A stretch of DNA of 64,000 nt from Siphonodentalium dalli (Eukaryota; Mollusca; Scaphopoda; Gadilida; Siphonodentaliidae), in contig CP136061.1 in the NCBI GenBank assembly GCA_032622095.1, positions 238,436,609 to 238,500,608 on the forward strand, read 5' to 3'. Position numbers and translations under genes: made by a program. The notes under the pieces were generated by a model. The model saw nothing but the letters and a program-made list of their open reading frames with translations, made no database searches and was not told the DNA's origin. Below are positions 12,710-24,682 of the stretch, piece after piece (positions within the stretch are counted from its first letter, which is position 1; every line of letters starts with the position of its first letter).

Positions 12710-13611
12710 TAAAGCGATAGCCCGCTTTTTCGTGGAATAATTGTAACTCCCTACAATTCTTCAGAATTGCCCATCAATCGAAAAAATGTGTTCAAAAACA
12801 ATATCACTTCTGTGGTTCTTTATTTATCACACACAATTTAACCCCACCCCCTTTAACAAATTATTCATCAAAAAAGCACAATTTTCCACCACCAGTCATG
12901 TTCAGGCCCCATTTTCACTCAGTTTTAGGGGTCTGGTGTTGCAAACTTGGATCAGCTATGGAAGACTGTTCAATATTCTTTCCATGAGAGAACTTCTGGT
13001 GATGTGAGGTCATTGAGTCCAGATCTGATCAGCTGAGCATCAAGCGCTTGACTTTATCAGCACATTGAAGAATAAAATATGACATTTTCAGGTCTGCAAG
13101 GGTGATCCAAGATAACTGGATGTGGGTGTATATTGAATTAGTTGAATAAAGATATGCTCTCTTTGAATTGCTGGAGCATTTTCTTAAATGTGTCCAAGTT
13201 TTAGTGCTATTAACCTTCAAATGACCATACCCACCAGTGGAAATGACACACTTTTATGATATATATCTGTATATCACTGGCTATAAAATCCAAAATACTT
13301 GTTAAATTAGGTTCTTATAACAATTGATATATGTGTCGTTGACATGCCCATGTTATGGGTCATTTGCATTATCATGTGACTATTACCACCTTGAAATTTT
13401 TTGAAAATACCTTGAAAAATTGGCATTTTTTATGAAAAATCTTACTATTTTTTTGGCTGATGTAAGTGAAAGAAGGCATCAGCAGCAAGAATAGCCACAT
13501 CAAGCATGAGATATTCATTGGACTGAAAGACCAGGCTCTGTAAAATGCATTAAAATGCTTTAAAGTGACTCCCAGGAATCAAAAATGATAAAAAGCTATT
13601 TTTTCCCTTTA
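12710..13611 (+). repeat. Unit S, copy 1 (902 bp)
   Basis: It starts TAAAGCGATAGCCCGCTTTT and ends AAAAGCTATTTTTTCCCTTT, so its two ends are themselves weakly inverted (CTAAAG..ATAGC..CTTTTT). No coding region or known family is recognised. Confidence 0.6.
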
Positions 13612-14062
13612 GGTTACACTGGTGTAAATGTTTTCCATAGGCCTCAGTGCTAACGTTTTAGCGTATAGTGTTGGCAATATAAATGTTGGGTCCAAAATTT
13701 TCTTTAAATCTGAAAAATTTACATTTTGGGAAACTTTTTACACAAAAAAATCATGTCTGTCTAGCAGGGAATTCGCCTTTAAATCTTATGTTTTCGTAAC
13801 TAGTGTCAGAACCGCATAAAAAAATACAGTCATATTTTAGACCACACCAAAAAATTCAAACTTCACTACAAAGGGTTAATTCCTGTGCCAATGGTTATTT
13901 TACCTATGGGAAATCATAGGGAAGAGGTGTGACGATTTTTTTATGTGAAAAGCACACAAGGCTATTGACCAATCAGGGCCCAGTGTCTATTTTATTCTCT
14001 CCTATATATTCCTCCCGCATCCGCCAGATGTCACTCGGAACCTTATTTACACCAGTGTAACC
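13612..14062 (+). repeat. Unit E, copy 2
   Basis: A 451-bp copy of E with the same termini, offset 1,353 bp from copy 1 and differing at only a few positions. Its flanks CTTTA and TAAAG extend the inverted repeat. Confidence 0.7.
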
Positions 14063-14990
14063 TAAAGCGATAGCCCGCTTTTTCGTGGAATAATTGTAAC
14101 TCCCTACAATTCTTCAGAATTGCCCATCAATCGAAAAAATGTGTTCAAAAACAATATCACTTCTGTGGTTCTTTATTTATCACACACAATTTAACCCCAC
14201 CCCCTTTAACAAATTATTCATCAAAAAAGCACAATTTTCCACCACCAGTCATGTTCAGGCCCCATTTTCACTCAGTTTTAGGGGTCTGGTGTTGCAAACT
14301 TGGATCAGCTATGGAAGACTGTTCAATATTCTTTCCATGAGAGAACTTCTGGTGATGTGAGGTCATTGAGTCCAGATCTGATCAGCTGAGCATCAAGCGC
14401 ATGACTTTATCAGCACATTGAAGAATAAAATATGACATTTTCAGGTCTGCAAGGGTGATCCAAGATAACTGGATGTGGGTGTATATTGAATTAGTTGAAT
14501 AAAGATATGCTCTCTTTGAATTGCTGGAGCATTTTCTTAAATGTGTCCAAGTTTTAGTGCTATTAACCTTCAAATGACCATACCCACCAGTGGAAATGAC
14601 ACACTTTTATGATATATATCTGTATATCACTGGCTATAAAATCCAAAATACTTGTTAAATTAGGTTCTTATAACAATTGATATATGTGTCGTTGACATGC
14701 CCATGTTATGGGTCATTTGCATTATCATGTGACTATTACCACCTTGAAATTTTTTGAAAATACCTTGAAAAATTGGCATTTTTTATGAAAAATCTTACTA
14801 TTTTTTTGGCTGATGTAAGTGAAAGAAGGCATCAGCAGCAAGAATAGCCACATCAAGCATGAGATATTCATTGGACTGAAAGACCAGGCTCTGTAAAATG
14901 CATTAAAATGCTTTAAAGTGACTCCCAGGAATCAAAAATGATTCCCAGGAATCAAAAATGATAAAAAGCTATTTTTTCCCTTTAGCCTTA
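14063..14990 (+). repeat. Unit S, copy 2 (928 bp)
   Basis: It is near-identical to S copy 1 but 26 bp longer. The extra bases are a 20-bp duplication beginning TCCCAGGAATCAAAAATGAT near 14,930-14,960 and a 6-bp CCTTAG insertion before the next E. Confidence 0.65.
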
Positions 14991-15441
14991 GGTTACACTG
15001 GTGTAAATGTTTTCCATAGGCCTCAGTGCTAACGTTTTAGCGTATAGTGTTGGCAATATAAATGTTGGGTCCAAAATTTTCTTTAAATCTGAAAAATTGA
15101 CATTTTGGGAAACTTTTTACACAAAAAAATCATGTCTGTCTAGCAGGGAATTCGCCTTTAAATCTTATGTTTTCGTAACTAGTGTCAGAACCGCATAAAA
15201 AAATACAGTCATATTTTAGACCACACCAAAAAATTCAAACTTCACTACAAAGGGTTAATTCCTGTGCCAATGGTTATTTTACCTATGGGAAATCATAGGG
15301 AAGAGGTGTGACGATTTTTTTATGTGAAAAGCACACAAGGCTATTGACCAATCAGGGCCCAGTGTCTATTTTATTCTCTCCTATATATTCCTCCCGCATC
15401 CGCCAGATGTCACTCGGAACCTTATTTACACCAGTGTAACC
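14991..15441 (+). repeat. Unit E, copy 3
   Basis: The terminal E copy is followed directly by TACAGGTCGTAG of the interrupted family A monomer, which fixes the right edge of the composite. Confidence 0.7.
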
Positions 15442-18400
15442 TACAGGTCGTAGTGCTGGTCTGATCATCATGAAATTTGTCATGGATGTTAATATTGACA
15501 TGTAGATGGGAACGAGACATTTTGGGGGTCGTTCGTTCAAAAAACATGGCCGCCAGCAGCCATCTTGGATTTTACTCTTTGTATGACTAAATCCTTTAGC
15601 AGGGCTACAGGTCGTACCTTTAGTATGCTCATCATGAAATTTGTCATGGCTGTTGAAATTGGAATGTAGATGGGAATGAGTCATTTTGGGGTCATTCGGA
15701 CAAAAAACATGGCTGCCAGCAGCCATCTTGGATTTCAAAATTCAATCCATTAGCATGGGCTACAGGTGGTACTAGTACTGTTCGTCTGATCATCATGAAA
15801 TTTGTCATGGATGTTAATATTGACATGTAGATGGGAACGAGTAATTTTGGGGACATTCGTCCAGAAAACATGGCCGCTGGCAGCCATCTTGCATTTTACT
15901 CTTTGTAGGACTAAATCCTTTCACACAGCCTACAGCTAGGTCGTACCTTTGGTCATGCAGATCGTCATGAAATTTGTCATGAATGTTAACAATGACATGT
16001 AGATGGGAACGAGTCATTTTGGGGTCAATCAACCAAAAACCATGGCCACCAGCAGCCATCTTGGATTTTATTCTTTGTATGACTAAATCCTTTAGCACGG
16101 GCTAAAGGTCGTACCTTTAGTCTGATCATCATGAAATTTGTCATGGCTGTTGAAATTGGAATGTAGATGGGAACGAGTCATTTTGGTGTCATTGGGACAA
16201 AAAACATGGCTGCCAGTGGCCATCTTGGATTTCAAACCATTAGCACGGGCTACAGGTCGTACTGTTCATCTGATCATCATGAAATTTGTCATGGATGTTA
16301 ATATTGACATGTAGATGGGAACGAGTAATTTTGGGGTCATTCGACCAAAAAACATGGCCGCCGGCTGCTACAGGTCGTACCTTTGGTCTGATCTTTTTGA
16401 ATGTTGACATTGACATGTAGATGGGAACGAGTCATTTTGCGGTCATTCGGCAAAAAAATATGGCCGCCAGTGGCCATCTTGGATTTCAATATTTAATCCA
16501 TTGGTGCGGGCTACAGGTCGTACTGCTTTTCTGATCATCATGAAATTTGTCATGGATGTTAATATTGACATGTAGATGGAAACAAGTCATTTTGGGGTCA
16601 TTTGGCCATAAAACATGGCCGCCAGCAGCCATCTTGGATTTTACTCTTTGCATGACTAAATCCTTTGGCGTGGGCTGCAGGTTGTAGCTTTGGTCAGATC
16701 TACATGAAATTTGTTGTGGATGTTAACAATTGCATGTAGATGGGAACGAGTCGTTTTGGGGTCATTCGGCCAAAAAAATGACCGCCAGCATACATCTTGG
16801 ATTTTACTCTTTGCATGACTAAATCCTTTGGCGCGGGCTACAGGTCATACCTTTGGTCTGATCTTTATGAAATCTGTCATGAATGTTGACATTGACATGT
16901 AGATGGGAACGAGTCATTTTGGGGTCATTCGGCAAAAAAAATGGCTGCCAGTGGCCATCTTGGATTTCAAAATTCAATCCATTGGCGTGGGCTACATTGG
17001 CGTGTCTGATCATCATGAAATTTGTCACGAATGTTGACATTGACATGTAGATGGGAACGAGTCATTTTGGGGTCATTCGGCCAAAAAACATGACCGCCAG
17101 CATACATCTTGGATTTTACTCTTTGCATGACTAAATCCTTTGGCGCGGGCTACAGGTCATACCTTTGGTCTGATCTTTATGAAATCTGTCATGAATGTTG
17201 ACATTGACATGTAGATGGGAACGAGTCATTTTGGGGTCATTCGGCAAAAAAAATGGCTGCCAGTGGCCATCTTGGATTTCAAAATTCAATCCATTGGCGT
17301 GGGCTACATTGGCGTGTCTGATCATCATGAAATTTGTCACGAATGTTGACATTGACATGTAGATGGGAACGAGACATTTTGGGGTCGTTCGTTCAAAAAA
17401 CATGGCCGCCAGCAGCCATCTTGGATTTTACTCTTTGCATGACTAAATCCTTTGGCGCGGCTGCAGGTCGTAGCTTTGGTCAGATCTTCATTAAATTTTT
17501 CATGGATGTTAACAATGACATGTAGATGGGAACGAGTTGTTTTGGGGTTATTATTAGGCCAAAAAACATGGCCGCCAGCAGCCATCTTGGATTTTACTCT
17601 TTGCATGACTAAATCCTTTGGCACAGGCTACAGGTCGTACCTTTGGTCAGATAAAAAACATGGCTGCCAGCAGCCATCTTGGATTTTACTCTTTGCATGA
17701 CTGCGGGCTGCAGGTCGTAGCTTTGGTCAGATCTTCATTAAATTTTTCATGGATGTTAACAATGACATGTAGATGGGAACGAGTCGTTTTGGGGTTATTA
17801 TTAGGCCAAAAAACATGGCCGCCAGCAGCCATCTTGGATTTTACTCTTTGCATGACTAAATCCTTTGGCACAGGCTACAGGTCGTACCTTTGGTCAGATA
17901 AAAAACATGGCTGCCAGCAGCCATCTTGGATTTTACTCTTTGCATGACTAAATTCTTTGGCGCGGGCTACAGGTCGTAGCTTTGGTCTGATCATCATGAA
18001 ATTTGTCATGGATGTTATTATTGACATGTAGATCTGTGTAGATGGGAATGAGTCATTTTGGGGTCGTTCGGCCAAAAAACATGCCGCTGGTGGCCATCTT
18101 GGATTTCTAAATTAAATCCATTGGCGCGGGCTACAGGCCGTACTGTTTGTGTGATCATCATAAAAATTTTTATGAATGTTGACATTTACATGTAGATGGG
18201 AACGAGTCATTTTAGGATCAATTGGCCAAAAAACATGGCCGCTGGTGGCCATCTTGGATTTTACTCTTTGCATCACTAAATCCTTTGACACAGCCTACAT
18301 ACCACATCCCTGAACTGATCATCACCAAACTTCATATGGATCATCGGGGTGACCTCTTGATGGGATCGAGTCATTTTGGGGTCATTCCGCAAAAAAATAT

Positions 18401-19246
18401 GGCCACCAATGGCCATTTTGGATTTTACTCTTTGTATGACTAAATATTTCTACAAAATCCATTAGCATTGGTTATAGACCGATCTGTTTGTTTGATCTTC
18501 ATGAAATTTGTCATGGATTTGGACATTGACATGTAGATGGGAACGAGTCATTTTGGGGTCATTCAGCAAAAAAACATGGCCACCGGTGGCCATTTTAGAT
18601 TTTACTCTTTGCATCACTAAATCTTTTGCCATACCCTACAGACCACATCCCTGATCCGATCATTATGAAACTTGTCATGAATGTTGATATTGACATGTAG
18701 ATGGGAACGAGTCATTTTGGGGGTCATTCAGCCAAAAAACATGGCTGTTGGCCAACCATTAAATTATTCCCCTACCTAAGTTGAGCTACAGTGTCATTGA
18801 CACTTTCATTAGGTCATACAGCCAAAAATACTGGCCGCCAGCAGCCATCTTGGATTTTACTCTTTGCATGACTAATCCTTTGGCACGGGCTACAGGTCGT
18901 ATGTTTAGTCGGACCATCATGAAATTTGTCATGGCTGTTGACATTGGGACGTAGATAGGAACGAGTCATTTTAGGTTCATTTTAGGTTCATATTGGTCTT
19001 ACTAGATGGAAGCTATCAAATGTTTTTGAATTTTATTGGAAAACATAGCTGCCAGCATCGACGTATATAGATCGATGCTGCCAGCAACCATCTTGGATTT
19101 TACTTTCATATATATATATCTCTTCATGTTGATAATCTAGTATTACTTAGACATTTCAACTTTCTGCATTCCTAATTGCTCCATTGCGTGTAATACATTA
19201 ATTTATTCCCTTTCCAAGTTGAGCTACAGTGTCATTGACACTTTCA

Positions 19247-19720
19247 GTTTTTGTTTTCATTTTTTGTTTGCCTTTTCTTTCTTTGTATATATTAATACAT
19301 GTACTATCACATATTAGTATAATTTATTCAAACACATGCTTGTGACATTCATGTTATCTGTGTTTGTAAATAACGTTGTATGTAATATACTCTCCCTGGG
19401 GGCAATAAAACAAAAGAAACTGTAGGCAGTTGGAAGCAAATTTTCATTTAATGGTTGTTCCAAGAACCAAAGTTTTTCACACATGATTTTTAAAAAGCCA
19501 CCTAGCCATTAAATCAACCTTATTCGGTTGACGTGTATGTGGCCTAGCATTTGCTTTCAGATGCCTACATGTATGTTGTTAACACACGTATCATGTACCG
19601 GTACCTAGTTTGAATTGACACCCCCCCCCCCAAAACAATTTCGTCTGAGAATAACATGGTCAACTTCCAATTTTACATCAAGACTAATTAGTGTTGATCA
19701 TGAACGTTGGAATTGCGGAA
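19247..19720. other. Non-coding stretch with a C12 tract
   Basis: No gene is seen. The first 130 bp resemble the sequence upstream of array 2. A run of about 12 C lies at 19,621-19,632. Confidence 0.45.
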
Positions 19721-19790
19721 GTGCGATATTGTCCCAACAGAAATACACCTCTTCCAGGACTTGCTCTGTATCGCGGAAAGAAGAAGGATA
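19721..19790 (+). mobile_element. Short fragment of the LINE 3' tail
   Basis: GTGCGATATTGTCCCAACAG followed by AAATACACCTC and CCAGGAC matches 28,870-28,915, the 3' untranslated tail of the retrotransposon at 26,033, with few differences. It ends in AAAGAAGAAGG, comparable to that element's GAA tail. It is best read as a severely 5'-truncated insertion of the same or a related family. Confidence 0.6.
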
Positions 19791-19809
19791 TATTAGTCCC
19801 AGGTTGGAA

Positions 19810-19854
19810 CATAGAAATCGGATATATAAAGTCTTTATATATCCGATTTCTATG
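19810..19854. repeat. Perfect 22-bp inverted repeat, 1-nt loop
   Basis: CATAGAAATCGGATATATAA and its continuation AG are followed by one T and the exact reverse complement, ending TTTCTATG. It follows directly on the LINE-tail fragment. The nearly loopless perfect palindrome may mark a small snap-back duplication. Confidence 0.8.
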
Positions 19855-20483
19855 GGTTGGAAGACAGGTCTTGGTTCCACTCGACTTAAATTAAGAGGAA
19901 TCATGCTTTGGCGCTGACTGTACCGTGATGGTGATTTTCAAGGCCGTAAGCTGAAAAAAGCAGATCAGCCGACATATCTTTTGTTGAAAGATTTTTAAAA
20001 ATATTCTTTGTGAATGATGAAGCCACGATATGATCCAGTTATAAATATTTCACAAATTAAAAATGTTTTTTTGAGTTTAACCAGGTTTTAACTAGAACAA
20101 ATGTATGTTGGAACTCGTGCTATTTTTGAGGATATAAGCGACTGCCACATCGATCGTCACCGGTTTGGGTGTCACAAGTTCCGATAAAAAAGTTGTTTTT
20201 CACTATAATAAATCAGGTAAATGGACATTTTGGAACCATTTCGACAAGGAACATGCTATTTGAGATATTTGGCTTTGTTAAATCATATAATATATCTGCG
20301 TAAATCCAAAAGTATTGTCAAAGGATTGAAATTGAATCAGTTCTAAATTCTAATTTCTAAAAATAATTAATCATGATCATGACATCACTCATCAGGCAAA
20401 TGTGAGAATATGACTAGCTGTATTCAGCGAATCTAGCTGAATTCAGCAATATATTATACTCTCAAACCAGCTGTTTTTCGAGG
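19855..20483. other. Non-coding stretch, nothing recognised
   Basis: Short frames only; no motif or repeat family of this window is recognised here. Confidence 0.4.
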
Positions 20484-20965
20484 AGGAGCGGATAGCTCAG
20501 TTGGTTTGTGGGCCGACCTCTGAGCTACACCTTCGACACGGTCGAGGGTTCAAATCCGACAAAATATCGGTCGGACTTTGTGTCGCCATCTGCATCCCCA
20601 GTACCACGGGCATCACAAATCAATCACGATCAGTGATCTGAGAAAGACTCCAGAAGCCAAAGAGTCTCAGACAAAATTTGAAAAAATGCGTACTGGACTA
20701 ACTTCGTACCTCTGCTCCTCTCGTAATGTCATGACCAGGGATGACACTACACTTGGCACACCGTCGGATCGGGAGCCGACGCTAATGGCTGTCCCGTGTG
20801 CAACAATGTGCGCACGTTAAAGATCCCTACCGTGGCGAAGAAGTCACGGGTTCGGCAAAAAAAACTTCCTGGAAAAATTATGGATCTACTCGATCCCGTC
20901 CTGTAAAAGCCAGCCTTGGTCACTAGGACGTAACAACTACAGATACAGACAGATACAGATACTAG
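20484..20965 (+). mobile_element. tRNA-derived SINE
   Basis: The head has an A-box-like GATAGCTCAGTTGG (20,491-20,504) and a B box GGTTCAAATCC (20,547-20,557), the polymerase III promoter layout of tRNA genes. It is followed by about 350 bp of non-tRNA body containing GTGCGCACGTTAAAGATCCC, a word typical of conserved mollusc SINE bodies as far as I recall. The tail is the simple repeat ACAGATACAGACAGATACAG. It is not a functional tRNA, because the acceptor stem does not pair around the boxes. The body class (Nin, V or other) is not assigned. Confidence 0.7.
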
Positions 20966-21689
20966 AAGCGCATCAAAATTAGGTTACAATATTTTCCAGT
21001 CACTTTCAACCAGATCAAAACCGTCAGGCGTCACTTGATTTGAAGTGTACCCGGCACTTATACGTCTGAAAGTATACTGTGCCATGCAAGATTCAGATTC
21101 AGATTAAGATTTGTGACAAAGACAGTTTGACAAAGTGTTGCCTAGTATTGTCTGACATTTCGATGCTGATTTGTGTGAAAAGTGAAATAAAACTACCAAC
21201 AAATACACCTATTCTCAAATTCAAATAAGTGTCCTATTTTAACGATGTCCTCATCCATTAACAACGCGGTCATAACGGAACTTTGTAGTATCTTCTAATT
21301 TTGTTTTATTTACTTGCGCATTTGAATAATTCCGTGATACTTTCCAACTCCTGGTCTCCGTTCAGATGCCTTCAAAATCATGTTGGAAAAATATCAAAGG
21401 CGACACAATAAATAAGCCCTTTAAGTGAAATAAGTCGTCCTGTTCCTGGTTGATAAAATAGATACTTATGAGGAAGCATTGGAATGTCCAGACATACAGA
21501 GAATCAACAACATATCAGCATCACCGCCCTATTAATTAATGTCTGACACACTATCAAAGGAAGACACACCTGTGCATTGTTATACTTATAGGAAGAAATT
21601 CGGAACGTCAATCACCTTGAGAGATGCCCACGTTTGCGTGACAGATATTGAATATCCAAATTTGCTGTACTTCAATCAATGCAGAAGAC
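20966..21689. other. Non-coding stretch, nothing recognised
   Basis: No coding signal beyond short frames. The 3' part leads into the segment shared with 29,745. Confidence 0.4.
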
Positions 21690-22080
21690 AAGCTGGTAGA
21701 AGGAGTCATCTTCATATTGCTACACAATAGAATATCTTGCCCCAGAAAGCTGGGATGCAGAAATTTAATAATAACTTCAAAAGACGAGACAATGTCACGT
21801 GAGCGCGTGGTCAAATAGAGGTTCACGATGGGGAAGTTATGGTTTTTCATGCAAAAGGGCACCGATCTCTGAATAATATTTTACGAACTGTATGCATGTA
21901 TATAATTACGATGACAAAAGGCTAATTAAAGTCCTAATAATCATGTCCTGGTATTAGTCAGCATATACCACAAATCGCGTTTAATTTATAATTATTGTTT
22001 GTTTATTTAATATATGCTATGGTGGTATGCATAATAAGCATAGTGTGAAAATTTTTAAACGACTGGAAATTGTTACCACG
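21690..22080 (+). repeat. Dispersed segment, copy 1 (shared with 29,745-30,150)
   Basis: It shares with 29,745-30,150 AGACAAGCTGGTAG, TTAATAATAACTTCAAAAGA, GAAGTTATGGTTTTTCATGC and CGATCTCTGAATAATATTTT/CTGATCTCTG in the same order and orientation, with indels. The nature of this repeat is unknown. Confidence 0.55.
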
Positions 22081-22212
22081 TCGATTACACATGTACGTGT
22101 ATGTGTTATCATATCCTCACAAAGATTTCCAATGACATCGGACCCTTGGCTAACAGGTAATCGACCTTTAATCGAATGTGACGCTGAATATCAACGCGGT
22201 TCCAATGCGATC

Positions 22213-23041
22213 GAGAGGGACACTTATGTCCCCCGAAATTTAAGGAGGACTATTGTAATCAGCCGCGTCCGTCTGTGCGTCCGTCCGGAGTTATAACTCC
22301 AGTAATGATCATCCGATTTGATTGAAACTTGGTATGTAGGTGTCTCAACCAAGAACACAGGTGCTCTGCAATTCTGGGTTTGATCCCGATGTTCTTTTAT
22401 GGAGTTATTTCCCTTTTTTCAACTTTTGTTTTACTTAGAAAATTACTCACTTTTTCAGTTTCCGCATGATATCTCAAGTTTGGATCCTTTAATTGCAAAT
22501 ACGGTTTTTAGGTGGATCAGTCATATCAAGATACAGGATGATTTCGAATTTGAGTTTGATCCGATGATTTTTCCTAGAGTTGTGGACTTTTTTCGACTTA
22601 GAAAATTCAATTTTACTTCTTTTTTCTTTGGTTTCCGGATGATAACTCAAGTTTGGACTGTTCAATTTAAAATTCCGTTTTTTTGTGGGTTGTTCATATC
22701 AATATACAGGTCAAGTTCGAATTTGAGTTTGATCCAATGATTTTTCTCGAGTTATGGGCCTTTCGACTTTGAATTTTTTTTTTTTTAATTTTCTGTATGA
22801 GGGTACCTTCATGGTGTAACCAACTACTGCTACAGTTTTGTTCGTAGATATTTGAAACTTCAGAGTATTGTTACCCACATATCGGAGATGTGCAACATGT
22901 ATATAGATGACGGAAAAATTATTTCTTTACGGAATTATTAACCCTTTCGACTTGGAACATTTAAAAAAAAAATTTAATTTCTTTAACAAAGTGGCATCGA
23001 CTTACCACGTTTTCGGGGGGACACTGTGGTCGGCTGACCTT
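22213..23041 (+). mobile_element. Helentron-like element family D
   Basis: The 5' end holds the palindrome GGGACACTTATGTCCC and GTCCCCCGAAA (22,228-22,238). The 3' end holds the inverse TTTCGGGGGGAC at 23,011-23,022 followed by the small palindrome GGTCGGCTGACC (23,028-23,039) and a T tract. The core has two to three diverged units of about 150 bp ending in TTTTTCGACTTAGAAAATTC, related to family B units. There are no proteins. Confidence 0.6.
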
Positions 23042-23322
23042 TTATTTTGAGAGGATCTGTATCAAAGTCTTTTGGCTTCTGTTATCTGTCACCATTCTTT
23101 TATTTGGATTTGCAAATATCTCGCCATGACGAAATCGTTTAAACAATAGTTTTACAAGCATGGTGATACAAGTGTTTTTGTTTACAAAATTAATTTCCTG
23201 GAAGCCACATTTTCTCGGAAGTGGGATTACACAAGTTCTCAAAATAAGTGTCCCTTTTAACGTGGACCTCAGTTATTTACAAGGCGGTCAGAACATCAAT
23301 GCAATGCGGTCGTTGCATTTTT

Positions 23323-24682
23323 ATGTTTACCCATACCATGTATGGTAAACATAGTGTCGTTGTCCGGATTGACCACTCGTCGTTCGTCCGTCCGTCCGTC
23401 CGTCTGTCCGTCCGTCTGTCCGTCCGTCTGTCCGTCCGTAGACACTTTACGTGTAATGCGATAACTCAAACATTTTTTACCTGATCAAAACCAAATATTG
23501 TATATGGGGTTTTCAGCCCAAAATACAGATCGAGTTCGAATATGGGTTTGATCCGACTTTTTTGTACAGAGTTATGGCCCTTTTTCGACTTAGAATTCAC
23601 GCATTCTGCCATAACTCAAACATTTTTTATCTGATCGGAACCAAATTTGGTATGTGAGTTTCTCGGCCCAAAATACAGATCGAGTTCGAATATGGGTTTG
23701 ATCCGACTTTTTTTTACGGAGTTATGGCCCTTTTTCGACTTAGAATTCATTAATTCTGCCATAACTCAAACATTTTTTATCTGATTGGAACCAAATTTGG
23801 TGTATGAGTTTCTCAGACCAACATACAGATTGAGTTCGAATATGGGTTTGATCGGATTTTTTTTAATGGAGTTATGTTCCTTTGACCTATAATTCACACA
23901 TACATGTACTTCGATAAATCAACCATTTTTCATCTGATAGGAACCAAATTTGGTATGTGAGTTTCTCAACTCAAAATACAGAACGAGTTTGAATATGGGT
24001 TAGATCCAATTTGTTATACCAGAGATATGGCCCTTTTTAAACTAAGAATTATCCAGATTATAACCCAAGTAACTTACAATTAATGAATACCTGCTTCTCT
24101 GTGAGCAAGATAAAAGACAATATAGTTTATCGCTTTGAGAGTTATTTATACCGGGTAGCCCTCATATGTTAGCTCTGTATAAGAGACACAGATTAGTGAA
24201 TTATTGGATAAATTGATTTAGCTATCTTTTTAACCACAACTTAGCCATGTGAATTTATTTAACTAGACCAATGGAGCTCTCTAAGTCCTTGGATGATGGG
24301 ACTACATTGGATCAAACAGCGCAGAGATAGGTGATTTAACCCCTTTTACCCATTCCATGTCTTTTAACCTTTTCCATTAAATAAATAATTATAATATTTT
24401 GATATCTCACATGGCAATTTGCAACAACATGAATAGAACTGCTTACACTATGATAGTGGTGACAGGCTCTAGAGTTTAGATGTTATATTAACCCTTCTAT
24501 ATTGACTCATACATTCCAATAATTTGTGTTATTACTGGTTATTATGTACATTTGTCATATACTACTTTAGATCATAACAGTATACTCTATAATTCAACAT
24601 TAAAAGATTATGATTCTGATCATAACAATTTACTATCGCCAAGGGATGGGTTAAACATCTGCCGATCGTGATCGGCCTCTCG
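23323..24682 (+). mobile_element. Helentron-like element family B, copy 2 (1,360 bp)
   Basis: The 5' end ATGTTTACCCATACC pairs with GGTATGGTAAACAT-type sequence immediately after it. The CCGT-rich stretch is followed by three to four units of about 145 bp (CAAATTTGGTATGTGAGTTT, GAGTTCGAATATGGGTTTGA). The 3' end has GGGATGGGTTAAACAT, the hairpin GCCGATCGTGATCGGC and CTCTCG, then TT. It is nearly identical to copy 3 at 52,349, so both moved recently. Confidence 0.75.

Larger units (their letters stand above)
12259..15441 (+). mobile_element. Composite tandem element E-S-E-S-E
   Basis: Three near-identical 451-bp E units alternate with two S units (902 and 928 bp). The whole block interrupts a family A monomer: the host word TACA is present at 12,255-12,258 and again at 15,442-15,445, suggesting a 4-bp target duplication for the complete block. 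The arrangement imitates terminal repeat/internal/terminal repeat/internal/terminal repeat, as produced by recombination between LTR-type elements, but no primer-binding site, polypurine tract or protein is visible. An alternative is tandem amplification of a TIR element. Confidence 0.65.
11129..19246 (+). mobile_element. Helentron-like family A array 2
   Basis: The 5' end TAGCTCAACTTTGTAAAG follows a T tract. The 3' end has the inverse subterminal repeat AAGTTGAGCTA followed by the hairpin AGTGTCATTGACACT (19,228-19,242) and TTCA; another such end lies at 18,779-18,808, so two elements may be fused. In between are units of about 160 bp with ACATGGCCGCCAGCAGCCAT, GGGAACGAGTCATTTTGGGG and TCATCATGAAATTTGTCATG. 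A foreign composite sits at 12,259-15,441. Low-order duplications include a 312-bp period at 16,841/17,153 and a 248-bp period at 17,463/17,711. Confidence 0.7.

Noticed and set aside
12275-15198. A 63-codon frame conserved in three E copies
   Set aside because: The copies are nearly identical DNA, so conservation says nothing about coding. No motif, Kozak context or synonymous bias can be assessed.
15352-18443. Many 60-130-codon frames on both strands in family A arrays
   Set aside because: They recur with the monomer, change frame between units and contain words translated from the repeat (for example GGHVFWPN). They are not genes.
20485-20560. Functional tRNA gene
   Set aside because: A and B boxes are present, but the acceptor stem does not pair and the sequence continues into a SINE body.
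22399-22740. 113-codon frame rich in F and S
   Set aside because: It spans two minisatellite units of family D (FEFDP/SNLSLIQ repeats of the same DNA), so it is a repeat artefact.
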